Positions 35,629 to 42,784 of a DNA stretch of 64,000 nucleotides are shown piece after piece. The notes under the pieces are model-generated. The model searched no databases and was not told the origin of the DNA. It was given only the letters and a program-made list of their open reading frames with translations. How positions within the stretch are numbered: the first letter of the stretch is position 1; every line of letters begins with the position of its first letter. The position numbers and the translations under genes were made by a program. Source of the stretch: Paraspadella gotoi (Eukaryota > Chaetognatha); contig CM119269.1 in the NCBI GenBank assembly GCA_051294375.1, forward strand, positions 11,700,883 to 11,764,882, written 5' to 3'.

Positions 35629-38393
35629 TCCGAATCACCTGATAAGCATTCCGAGGTCCAGCAATTCTTTTTGCAATGCCCGCATTTAGAGTTCACCGGG
35701 AGATTCCCTTCTCTCCAGTGATGATAATACACGGTGGACAGCTATTTTCAGAATTCGGGTTTGGAATAAAAACTGACCCTAACGCGTCGATGATTATTAT
35801 TAAGGATTCAACTTACCAAATCTCGATGCGGTGAGTAGGTAGCACATTCTTTGCAATCGCTGACTGCAAATTCGCGACAATCCAAGTGAACCACATATTC
35901 ACAAACTGAGAAATTATAGCAAATTAGCTAGAAAATTAGCATCACACTTAGATTAAGGGAGCAATAAAAACGTCCCATTTAGGCTTAAATACAGAAGTAA
36001 ATTAATCTTTTAAGTTTAAAGATTAGTTAAGAATTGGAGAAAAAAATTTAGTGAAAGATAAAAGGGATGAAAAAAAGAAATGAGGCGGTCACGGAAAATA
36101 GCTCCTAAATTTCTTACTGTCACAACTGAGCGAGTGAGAATCGTCGAGTCTTCTTCTGCAAACGCAACAAAATTTTTTCTTGAGGCTTTGAGGTTCAGAC
36201 CAACAGTGAGCGACGGGGTTCTGAGTTGATAAAACGTTAATTTGACTTAATTAATAATTATTGAAACGTTGAAATATATTAATCATACCTTAATTTTATT
36301 TACAGCCATGCTCGTACAGAGAGATGTAATGGATTTGACGCATTTGTCGTGAGCAACGAAATTGCAAACTGATGACGCCAAAGTTTAATTCAAATGGTTA
36401 AGTTAAAATTACCAATGAAAAGATTAAAACTTGTATATGAACACATAAAGGCTAATCGGTCTCACCTTGGCATAGATACCCCGTTTGGAAATATCCCCAG
36501 AGAACTTCGCTGCAGTGATGACAGTGAGCCATTTTGTGGAATGTTTTCTTGGTGAAGCTGTGACCAGTGACGGCTTTATCTTCGTCTTCGTCGTCACTGC
36601 ACATTTAGAGAAATATTTAGTGTACTAGTTTTTCAGTTTTTATATTTGCACACTTTGCATATAATCGTTTGAAATATCGTGATTTTCACAATATATTTTA
36701 AAAATTGAAAACCAAATTTTCATATTTTTCAAAATAGCAAGCAAAGACGATAGAAAAATACAGTTTTAACGACGTGGAAAAGTGCTACATATTTTTATAA
36801 CCCAAATATAAGGAAATAATAAACAAGCAACAGCCGGGTTGCCTGTGATGCGCATTGGGATGGGGCATCTCACTGTTGGCTTTGGGGTCATCCGACCCTC
36901 AGTGACGCCTCCTGTCACTGGCGCGGTTACCCTAGGACGGTCTCGCTTTGCCAACGCAGAGGAAAGTCGTTAGGACTGTGGATGGTAAGCAACGCCTGGA
37001 ATGGTGCGTTCCCCCTCTGAGCCAATTGTATTGAACGATAGTGGACATGAGGCAGTGTGAATATACCGCCACACAACGTCAATTGAGAATCTGGCATGTA
37101 AAGTAACAAGTCACGTCAAAATCAAACACATATATCTTTCCGCGTTTAAAATGGTTCACATCTACTTGTCCATTGTGTCCAATGTCCAGTCCTCCTTTTT
37201 GACGAAATGCCCAATTAAGGACATAAAGCGACTTCGCTCCTTCCCCCCCCCCAGCCGCCTGCACTGCAATCCTCAAGTGATCAACCTCCCTCTACCTGCA
37301 ATAAGAGACGGTGGCGTTGATCTCGGAGTGAGAGCCGTGACTCGGCGGGTGACTCGGACCGTGACTTGGGGTGAGGCTGTAAGGGTGAGGCGCCTCGAAG
37401 GAAAGCGACGCAGCGGAGAGGGTCGGCGTCGGAGTCCGGAGAAAAAGCTCCGACGCGGACGGAGAGACGGACAAGAGAGAGTCGGAGATGCAACTCGACG
37501 ACAGCGCGTCCGAGCGGACGAATCTGGAATTATTGGACAAAATTGGACGAATAATTGTTGATTCATTGTTCATTGTTCATTCATTCAATAAATAAACCAT
37601 AAAATTGGTAGAAACAATATCAAAACTTTCCATTCTTTCCGAAAATAGCTGACAAGCAATCAAGTCCCTTTCACAGTTTATTAGCTTCATGAAGTTTGAA
37701 CTTTATACAACGAATATAACAATTAGCCATTATTTCAATGAACATTGAACAATTTATCTTGCCTCCTGACTTTGGCTAGGCTTATGGTGGGTTTTAACCT
37801 TAAAAGGCCTCCATCCTTTTTACAAATTACATAGCATGACCCTGCAAATTTTCATTCAAGACTTTTCAAATGTAAAAAAACAAATGCTTACAATCTGGTT
37901 CCTCTTTGGTTGACGCTCTGCAGGCGAAGAAGTCAGTTGAATAAAGAAAAAAAAGAAAAAAAAGAAATTAAATATTTTTCAAAAATTGTTATCGATAAAT
38001 GGTCTTAAAAATTTTTCAAAATAGTATATGCTTTTATTTGAAAAATATAATTCATTATTGTTACTGTATTGCACCTTTGTTTTGTTGCCATCTTCGTCTT
38101 CGATGTCGTTTCCGAAAACGTCCGCCGAAGCGCCCCATTCTTGAAGAAATAATACAAAACAATATTAATATAATTACTAGGTAATAGGATTCGGAGTTCG
38201 TACGGCTTTTTAAGTAAATAATTAATTCATCGAAGAAATAAGTAACCAAAACAAGATGACAAGGTTTAAAAAGATGTTCATTGTCCAATGTCCAATGTCC
38301 AATGTCCTGACCTGAATGGGGATCGAGAATTAAGTCCGGTTCCCTGGTCGCGCTTTTCGATCGCCCCTTGTCCTTTGAGCCGCCAGAGGGCAT
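8816..38393 (-). CDS. DGKQ: Diacylglycerol kinase theta (type V DGK)
   Basis: It phosphorylates diacylglycerol to phosphatidic acid, ending DAG/PKC signalling. Exons (minus, 5' to 3'): 38393-38312, 38139-38075, 37917-37892, 37523-37296, 36596-36466, 36368-36289, 36220-36118, 35905-35817, 35741-35639, 34053-33883, 33471-33283, 32994-32874, 32749-32629, 32299-32163, 31785-31615, 31008-30818, 13065-12908, 12615-12464, 11939-11840, 10796-10675, 9941-9803. All 20 junctions keep phase and give about 893 residues. Visible are a Ser-rich N-terminus, C1-1 ([17 protein letters not shown]), C1-2 ([17 protein letters not shown]), C1-3 ([19 protein letters not shown] then [14 protein letters not shown]), RA1 ([20 protein letters not shown]), RA2 ([20 protein letters not shown]), and catalytic [24 protein letters not shown] and [15 protein letters not shown]. 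An accessory exon at 8913-8816 ([21 protein letters not shown]) needs small frame corrections. The last exons were not found. The ATG at 38391 may not be the first coding exon, because an acceptor sits directly upstream. Confidence 0.93.
9034..9835. repeat. About 70-bp minisatellite made of DGK exon end, splice donor and CT run
   Basis: About eleven units, each holding CACTCACATGAGTCGAGTC, TTTTCATTCGACGAGTCAG, CGATGGTCACC and a CT run. On the minus strand each unit reads [15 protein letters not shown] followed by GTGAGT. That is the end of the DGK exon at 9941-9803 and its donor site. The array occupies the intron between this exon and the accessory-domain exon. A noisier copy lies at 14230-14945. 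Confidence 0.9.
10180..10665. repeat. GACGCCAT-rich degenerate minisatellite
   Basis: Repeated short words such as GGACGCCATCTT, GACGCCGACTT and GAGGCCATC fill this DGK intron stretch next to the 10675-10796 exon. The duplicate copy is 15290-15770. Confidence 0.75.
10976..11562. mobile_element. MITE with AGCGTAGTGAAA/TTTACGACGCT ends
   Basis: The same family as 49017-49613 and 59024-59634. The ends are inverted (AGCGTAGTGAAAGTT versus TTTTTACGACGCT), and the inside is a weak palindrome built from AAAATCGAAAAA, CCTACTGCG and AGTACTAGTATAAATATGG words. It is non-coding and lies in a DGK intron. In the duplicate segment (16093-17960) the same element is split by a tandem array. Confidence 0.75.
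12819..12904. repeat. (CT)n microsatellite
   Basis: Nearly pure CT run directly downstream (minus sense) of the 13065-12908 DGK exon donor. Confidence 0.95.
13066..13326. repeat. Polypurine minisatellite at a DGK splice acceptor
   Basis: Units of about 57-60 bp made only of A and G on the plus strand (GGGAAAAGAGAAGAAGAGAA, GAGAGAGGGAA, GGGGGAGAAGGAAAATG). On the coding strand it is a long polypyrimidine tract abutting the acceptor CTTTTCAG of the 13065-12908 exon. It ends at an N gap. The longer copy is 20885-22330. Confidence 0.9.
13327..13351. other. Assembly gap of 25 N
   Basis: A 25-N join inside or just after the polypurine minisatellite. The sequence to its right restarts at a position equivalent to about 8200. 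Confidence 0.99.
16372..17635. repeat. Tandem array of about 495-bp SINE-like units (family C)
   Basis: Three unit starts at about 16371, 16866 and 17366 share TATGGCAAC-like words, GGAGGATAGCCTG, ACCCGGGGCGCGGG, TATACCGGCAC and a tail with GCGTGTTCG and CACCACTTATGG. The array interrupts the MITE that is continuous in the first DGK copy, so the empty site is visible at about 11240. The last unit is partial. The layout matches family B (41961-42694), suggesting relatedness. Confidence 0.75.
19128..20530 (-). mobile_element. Helentron-like non-autonomous element, filled site
   Basis: Read on the minus strand, it begins CAAGTTTGAGCAAAC then GTCGGATCTGCC, has an AT-rich AATTAATT stretch, then core repeats with TTTTTCCATTTAAACTCATT and CCTACCCACACAAAATTT words, then a CGGACGGACGG run. 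It ends in a hairpin made of GGATCTGCTG and its complement, followed by CCGACTA. The first DGK copy has the empty site near 12697 (AAGTTTTTACTGAC). Confidence 0.75.
20636..20720. repeat. (CT)n microsatellite
   Basis: Long pure CT run, the counterpart of 12819-12904 in the duplicate copy. Confidence 0.95.
20885..22330. repeat. Polypurine minisatellite, about 1.45 kb
   Basis: More than twenty units of about 57-60 bp (GGGAAAAG, GAAGAAGAGAAAAGAGAGAG, GGGAAGGGGGAGAAGGAAAATG), grading into a looser purine tract after 22030. Both strands are open in several frames for hundreds of codons purely because of composition. It abuts the duplicate of the DGK exon acceptor, like 13066-13326. Confidence 0.95.
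22454..22606. repeat. 65-bp direct repeat with TTACGTCA
   Basis: Two full units and the start of a third: CATTTTTAATAAAAAT, GAGTTACGTCACC, TCTGCTACCAGGGTGGCATC, CAGAGAGTCAAGGT. Each full unit holds TTACGTCA, the reverse of TGACGTAA, a CRE/ATF-type word. No gene lies nearer than the oxygenase start at 24541. Confidence 0.85.
23093..23938. mobile_element. TIR element (TAGGGTGGA ends) carrying a SINE
   Basis: It starts TAGGGTGGAATGATG and ends with the reverse of TAGAGTGGAGCA. Inner arms are long inverted repeats (CCTTATAAAATCATAAA against TTTATGATTTTATAAGG; CAGTATCATTAATTACA against TGTAATTAATGATACTG). The sister copy is 34296-35530. A SINE A insertion sits at about 23265-23487. Confidence 0.75.
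23265..23487 (-). mobile_element. SINE family A, inserted in the TIR element
   Basis: Comparison with the empty site in the sister element (TTTTAAAATCAT near 34460) suggests the insert begins TGAAGAGACAG and ends CCACCAT, flanked by AAAAT on both sides. Minus-strand sense gives the tRNA-like head described at 30360-30607. Confidence 0.75.
24541..29632 (+). CDS. 2-oxoglutarate/Fe(II)-dependent oxygenase-like protein, 424 aa
   Basis: Eight exons join in phase: 24541-24692, 25013-25128, 25456-25591, 25726-25849, 26157-26320, 28515-28671, 28898-29151 and 29461-29632, ending in TAA. The protein starts [15 protein letters not shown]. Residues 190-195 read HWHYDG, an H-x-D iron triad motif (H192, D194). 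A distal [19 protein letters not shown] segment supplies H262 and R275, the usual third iron ligand and 2-oxoglutarate anchor. GGALEV follows the first motif, as in many family members. The aspartate argues for hydroxylation rather than halogenation. The C-terminal 130 residues (from about 283) contain no motif I know. There is no signal peptide or membrane segment, so it is probably cytosolic. The substrate is unknown. The gene lies antisense inside a DGK-theta intron. Confidence 0.85.
26600..27110. other. GC-richer island in an oxygenase intron, no identified gene
   Basis: A C-run-rich stretch with a 152-codon open frame on the minus strand (27082-26624) and no recognisable domain. The composition differs from the AT-rich intron around it. 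It could be a repeat fragment. I see no support for a protein. Confidence 0.4.
27197..27247. repeat. (GA)n microsatellite
   Basis: Uninterrupted GA dinucleotides of about 50 bp in the large oxygenase intron. CT runs also precede the exons at 28515 and 28898 (28377-28503 and 28761-28818), acting as polypyrimidine tracts. Confidence 0.95.
30023..30359 (+). mobile_element. SINE family A, first unit with linker
   Basis: A tRNA-like head (GGCCATTGGTGCCGG, then GGTTTCTAGCCC in place of a B box) runs to the tail GTTCTGTCATTAACACTTAT and TACTGTCTCTTCA. A linker follows holding GTGAGCCCGACTCTCGAACAC and two GGCGACATGCCTCAACTTGG words. It joins directly to the next unit. Confidence 0.75.
30360..30607 (+). 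mobile_element. SINE family A, full tRNA-derived unit
   Basis: Starts ATGTATGGTGGACTAAAATCC and contains a near-cloverleaf: an acceptor-like GCGGCCA paired with TGGCCGC and a T arm with GGTTCTAGCCC. The tail ends GTTCTGTCATTAACAC and CTGTCTCTTCA. Other copies lie at 23265-23487, 55880-56095 and 59634-60290. tRNA genes of this type carry internal pol III promoters. Activity here is not shown. Confidence 0.8.
31240..31455 (-). mobile_element. tRNA-derived SINE, family D
   Basis: On the minus strand, GGTGGCTCATTGAGTAA resembles a tRNA A box region, and CCGGGTTTAATCCCAACC resembles a B box with its paired T stem at normal tRNA spacing. Downstream are GGTATCTACCCTGCGGGAAG words. It lies in a DGK intron between the RA2 exon and the next exon. 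Only one copy is in the window. Confidence 0.55.
31940..32016. repeat. (GA)n microsatellite
   Basis: Almost pure AG run in a DGK intron. Confidence 0.95.
32353..32620. repeat. CT/CTTT low-complexity tract
   Basis: CT runs separated by a CTTT-rich block. It ends directly at the donor side of the 32749-32629 DGK exon. A GA tract lies on the other side of that exon (32755-32828). Confidence 0.9.
34201..34248. repeat. (CT)n microsatellite
   Basis: Pure CT run in a DGK intron. A similar run lies at 35567-35626 just beyond the 35741-35639 exon donor. Confidence 0.95.
34588..35198 (+). mobile_element. Tc1/mariner deletion derivative, 611 bp, with TA duplication
   Basis: The termini are perfect inverted repeats of at least 20 bp (ACATCTGGCCCATAATTATT at the left and its complement at the right), flanked by TA on both sides. 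The sister TIR element provides the uninterrupted sequence. It carries only the N-terminal part of a transposase, so it is non-autonomous. Confidence 0.9.
34739..35047 (+). pseudogene. Tc1-like transposase N-terminal DNA-binding region, 102 codons
   Basis: The ORF reads [10 protein letters not shown] near its start, then a helix-turn-helix-like segment ending in [14 protein letters not shown], a GAGRPRK motif and a second helical segment (STRKLASRF). This matches the paired HTH and GRPR linker order of Tc1/mariner transposases. The DDE catalytic domain is absent, removed by an internal deletion before the right TIR. It may still encode a DNA-binding fragment, but nothing shows expression. Confidence 0.75.
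36826..37073 (+). mobile_element. SINE-like family B, single unit
   Basis: Begins CAACAGCCGGGTTGCC and ends GGTGTGAATATACCGCCACA-type words, with GGTTACCCTAGGACGGTCTC and GCTTTGCCAACGCAGAGG inside. It lies in a DGK intron between the Ser-rich exon and the C1-1 exon. Tandem copies are at 41961-42694. Confidence 0.75.
37720..37870. repeat. Remnant of the 43192-45829 foldback terminal repeat
   Basis: Shares TATCTTGCC, CCTGACTTTGG, GGCCTCCATC and CCCTGCAA in order with the terminal repeat of the carrier-intron element, in the same orientation as the left arm. Another weak remnant is at 22998-23061. Confidence 0.6.
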
Positions 38394-38956
38394 GCCCTGT
38401 CAAATAATCATGATCGATCGATCAATCAATCAATCGCAAATCAATCATAAACACGTTACCTTTTTAAGATGTGCCAAGTTAGGAGTGGTGTTTAGGTGAA
38501 AGTAACATTATGCTAAGCAACAATTGAATTTAACAAAACGAAAAACGTAAGAAATATTGAACAATCCGAAACCGGGATTAAAATTTATTAAAAATTATTA
38601 AAAATTATTAAAAATTGAGGTGAGGTTTGTTACATTACGCGTTAAGACTCGAAAATTAAAATCATTGTCTATTTAGACTTCACAAGATTGTTTCAAAACG
38701 AAACCGATAGTGATCCTTTTATGTGAATATTTGTAACCAAATATTTGACTCCAAAAAAAAAGCATTTTTTCGACAAAAGTTATTTAAAAAGTAATCATTT
38801 CGAAGAATGAATTTATTATTTTATCGATGAAAACACGAAAAAGAAATTCCAGTATCGTCATCCGACGTCGTAGTTCTTATGTCATCGCCACTACGTGTCA
38901 CCACAATCGTTGCCTCCGCGATACGGATCGTTCCGAGAAGGAATTACGACGTCCCT

Positions 38957-38957
38957 G

Positions 38958-39005
<48 letters not shown>

Positions 39006-39096
39006 TCTCTCTTCTCTTCTTTTCTCTCTCTCTCTCTCTCTCTCTCTACTCTCTCTCTCTCTCTCTCTTCTCAATACAATCTCAAGCGGCACTTCC

Positions 39097-39171
<75 letters not shown>
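38957..39171. repeat. CT run followed by GA run (imperfect hairpin)
   Basis: CT dinucleotides (38957-39072) followed by GA dinucleotides (39098-39171). On one strand the two could fold back. It lies between the first recognised DGK exon and the GC-rich promoter-like stretch. Confidence 0.9.
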
Positions 39172-39173
<2 letters not shown>

Positions 39174-39174
39174 G

Positions 39175-39600
39175 CGCCTCACCGGGCCGCTCCGTGACAC
39201 TTCCGCTTTGCCGCGATGACGCATGCGCCATGTGAAGGCCTCGTCACGCAGATGACGAGAGGACCGAAAAAGGGTGAACTCTCTCTCTCTATCTCTCTCA
39301 CTCTCTTCTCCCTCTCCCTCTCTCTCTTGTCACCCTCTCTGTTTTCCTTTCTCTTACCTTCTCTCCGTTCTCTTTGGAGCCTGGAACGCGAAATCTGATT
39401 GAACGAGAAATCCGGGACCCGGCGCTATCAACGATGACGTTCGCTCATTGGCTGCAAATCATTCTCGGAGGTTGTCCGCAGTATAAGAGAATCGCTGATT
39501 GGTTGGCTTCCTTTCTAGCCTTGCTGATTGGCGGATAGGAGAGTGAGGACGAACGCTGATTGGTCGTAGAGAACCTTCACGCGGCTTAGGCTTTGAAGCG
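39175..39600 (-). promoter_or_regulatory. CCAAT-rich, CpG-rich promoter-like region upstream of DGK
   Basis: Four ATTGG words (inverted CCAAT) lie at 39447, 39498, 39527 and 39559, three of them in the context GCTGATTGG. A TGACGT word lies at about 39435, an NRF1-like GCATGCGCC at about 39221, and GC content is above the surroundings. It sits 5' of the first recognised DGK exon and near nothing else on that strand. A TATAAG at 39482 is on the plus strand, so a divergent transcript is possible. Confidence 0.45.
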
Positions 39601-39886
39601 GCGTTTATTGTACATGACGAAGATAAGAGAAAAGACAAAAAAGGAAAGAAAGGAAATATGATAGCAGGAACCGAGAGAAGTTATTGTACTACAATATGAT
39701 ACAAAGGAATTATGATTATACAAAAGAACGTAACCTATTTTTCTTATTATTATAACAGAAAAACTAGTAGGACGTAAACGCTGAACACTGAAGAATATTT
39801 GACAATCTTAGTATTTAACTTTACAAAGACTGACTTCAAAATAGCTCATATAAAGTTATATATTTTCCCATTACTGGTTTATATCC

Positions 39887-39965
39887 AGCTGGCTCGTCGG
39901 ATAAAGCTGTCACTTCGTGACCAGCGCGTCACGGGTTCAGGTCCAAGGCGGTACCTTCCGCTCGA
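39887..39965 (+). mobile_element. tRNA-like SINE head or tRNA pseudogene
   Basis: GCTGGCTCGTCGGATAAAGC resembles a tRNA D arm with an A box, CACGGGTTCAGGTCC a T arm with a B box, and GTCAC-TTC-GTGAC lies between them. I could not pair a proper acceptor stem. The rest of 39600-40520 shows no gene. Confidence 0.45.
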
Positions 39966-40525
39966 GAATCATTAGGATCGCCAGTCATAATTTATAACAA
40001 AAAATGTTTTCCGTCGTTATTTACATTTACGGCTTCATTCACAATATACGTTATAATTTCGTATTCTATCCATAATTCACGGTATCGAAATTAAACTCCT
40101 ACGAGACTTAAACTATTTAATTCATCCTTCGCACAAGTAATCTTTAGGTTTACCGGGAAAAAACAATTTTACCCCAAAAATGAGAGGAATTGATCGGCTT
40201 CGCAGCATCGCGCCGAAAATAGTCGCGATTCCACGGATCGATTGACTCAAGGAGAAACTGGAAGAGGAAGGGAGGACGTCCGCAAGTACGACATTCAAAA
40301 ATGGCAATTAGGGAGTTTAGATACTGCGACATACATATCGCAGATCGGAAATACTGAAGACCAAACCGTAACATTACATCTTCGTCGTCAGTGTTTTCTA
40401 ATTTTTAAGTTCAAAGCCGTCGGCAGAGTTCGTGAGTGTTTGAAGTTCGTGGTTTAAGTCCGGGTTTGTCTAACGTTAATATCTTAGTTTCTTCTTCCAT
40501 TTTATAATGTGCCTAATATTTAAAA

Positions 40526-41405
40526 CAAGTTTGAGCAAACAATGTCTGATCTACATACGATAATTAAGCGGTAATAAGCTAATCCGATGATAAATCATGG
40601 TAATTTTTCTGACTCTCAATTTGTGATTATAACAAATCATAACAGACTTCTTAATAAATCTATGAAAAAATCTATAAATCAATTGATCTATCAATCATTA
40701 CCAGTAGCTGTGCCAATACCAACTTGCATAATTAAATCAAATAGCATAATTTGGTCAATTGACATAATTTGGTCATCTGGCATAATAATTAATTGATTGA
40801 TTAATTAATTATTGATTAATTAACCAATTGTTTAATTAATTAACTAATGGATTAATTAACTGATTAATTATTTGATTAATTAATACATCTTGTATTTATA
40901 TTTAATATAAAATAAAAAGAAGCATAATCAATTAGTGAAACAGGTTTTTTGTTTTTTCCATTTAAACTCATTTCCAGCTTAATCACACACTTTCCTACCC
41001 ATATACAAAATTTTAAGTTAATCGTCCCATCCACTCATGAGTAATTGGCGTTCAAATAGTGAAAAATATTTTTTTTGTTTTTTCCATTTAAACTCTTTTC
41101 GACTAGCACGATTCTATCGAAACTTCATATCTAGCTCAATCACGCACTTTCCTATCCACAAACAAAATTTCATTCCAATCCATCCATCCAATCACAAGTA
41201 ATTGGGAGTTTTTTGCTAAGGTGGGACGGACGGACAGACGGACATCTTTTTTTTTTTGCATAATTTATCATAATTCGATATTCTGACATGATATATGTGG
41301 TTGCCCGACAATATTGAGGGGGCGGACCGACGGACCGAAAAAGTGAATTAAAAATGGCTTATTTTTACATTCGCCGACCGGGATTTTGCGGTCGGGTTTT
41401 TTTTT
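40526..41405 (+). mobile_element. Helentron-like element, variant 3' end
   Basis: It begins ACAAGTTTGAGCAAACAATG, has an AATTAATT-rich stretch, and two core units with TTTTTCCATTTAAACTC and TCCATCCAATCACAAGTAAT. A GGGACGGACGGACAGACGG run follows. The 3' part ends at a different hairpin (CCGACCGGGATTTTGCGGTC), not at the GGATCTGCTG one, which suggests a subfamily. Confidence 0.65.
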
Positions 41406-41654
41406 CGCTTTTTATGAGCGACTTATATAGAAATGTCGCTAAGCAAAAATAAAAAAAAGATACTGGTAAGGGTAGAAAAACTGTTTATTACAAATTCCTA
41501 ACCACCCCTAACCCTAACCACCCTTAATCCCTATCCAACCTTAAACCTCAATCAGCGCAAAAACGAATTGATTTGTGAAAAAAATTATTTTTACAAACTT
41601 TGAAGTTTGAAGAGAGAGAGAGAGAAAGTCTGTGAAAATATTTGTTTCACAAAT

Positions 41655-41705
41655 CTATTCGTTTTTGCGCTGATGAAGGTTTACATTGAAGCTGAAACAT
41701 GTCCG
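41655..41705 (+). repeat. GCTGATGAAGG...GAAACATGT motif
   Basis: GCGCTGATGAAGG followed about 12 bases later by GCTGAAACATGT. The same motif recurs in inverse orientation at 48652-48690 and 62417-62458, next to other repeats. The element it belongs to was not identified. Confidence 0.5.
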
Positions 41706-41960
41706 AAATTTGTTTCTTTATAAAACTCGTACTTAAACACACAAATCATTTTCTACCTCAAACATAAAAATAGCAATTAAAATAAATTTAAAACAATTAT
41801 TATTTATTATAAAATTATAAAATTTGTATACTGAAAAAAAAAATAATATTATTTCGCAAAGTGAGACTCGACGCTAGAGGAAAAACAAAATTAAATGGAT
41901 TAACAAAGCAAAGGTTGGTTACGGACGTCGAATAGTAAAGTTACCCAAAAAAACAATACT

Positions 41961-42694
41961 ATGGCAACAGCCGGGTTGCCTGTGATGCCCATTTGGGATG
42001 GGCATCTCACTGTTGGCTTTGGGGCTTCCGACCCTCAGTGACGCATCCAGTCACTGGCGCGGTTACCCTAGGACGGTCTCGCTTTGCCAACGCAGAGGGA
42101 AGTCATTAGGACTGTGGATGGAACACTACGCCTGGGATGGTGTGTTCCCCCCTGAGCCAATGGATTTGGCTGAACGATGGTGGACGTGAGGCGGTGTGAA
42201 TATACCGCCACAGGATCCCCGGACCAAGACATCACTCAGGTTCCTCAAGCCTGAGAGGTGTCTGACAAGACTGTCACCATAGTGGGAGAGAGAGAGCGAG
42301 TTGTGGGGGCATAGGCGTTTATCGTAGCGTACCCCAGGGGCATAGGCGTTTGTCGTAGCGTACCCAAAGTCGGCAGGGCATAGGCGTTTGTCGTAGCGTA
42401 CCCTGAGAAGGTTGCGTGTTCGATAGTAGGGCTCACCACTTATGGCAACAGCCGGGTTGCCTGTGATGCCCATTGGGATGGGGCATCTCACTGTTGGCTT
42501 TGGGGGCTCCCGACCCTCAGTGACGCATCCAGTCACTGGCGCGGTTACCCTAGGACGGTCTCGCTTTGCCAACGCAGAGGGAAGTCATTAGGACTGTGGA
42601 TGGAACACTACGCCTGGGATGGTGTGTTCCCCCTCTGAGCAATGGATTTGGCTGACACGATGGTGGACGTGAGGCGGTGTGAATATACCGCCAC
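41961..42694 (+). repeat. SINE-like family B, tandem array (period about 481 bp)
   Basis: Two heads start at 41961 and 42442 with ATGGCAACAGCCGGG, and each ends in GGTGTGAATATACCGCCACA. Between them lie GGATCCCCGGACCAAGACAT, a GCATAGGCGTTTGTCGTAGC triplet of short repeats, and GCGTGTTCGATAGTAGGGCT just before the next head. It lies directly upstream of the ADP/ATP carrier start. A single unit with repeated ends is at 56631-57108. Confidence 0.8.
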
Positions 42695-42784
42695 AATACC
42701 TCATTAATCTTAAAACCTATAGTATCCAACTTAAACCCGCATTGTATTGTGGTCAGTTCCGCAGGGCGAGACTTCGGCGCGGCA

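Noticed and set aside
37273-37566. Four overlapping open frames around the Ser-rich DGK exon
   Set aside because: Only the frame reading [11 protein letters not shown] joins in phase with both neighbouring DGK exons. The others are shadows.
38061-38393. A 110-aa single ORF starting [10 protein letters not shown]
   Set aside because: It runs through an intron. Phase and splice sites support two exons (38393-38312 and 38139-38075) instead.
41500-41530. Telomere-like CCCTAACC words (also GGTTAGGG near 53800 and GGTTAGAG near 29950)
   Set aside because: The words are few, irregular and inside repeat-rich intergenic or intronic DNA. They do not form a telomeric array.
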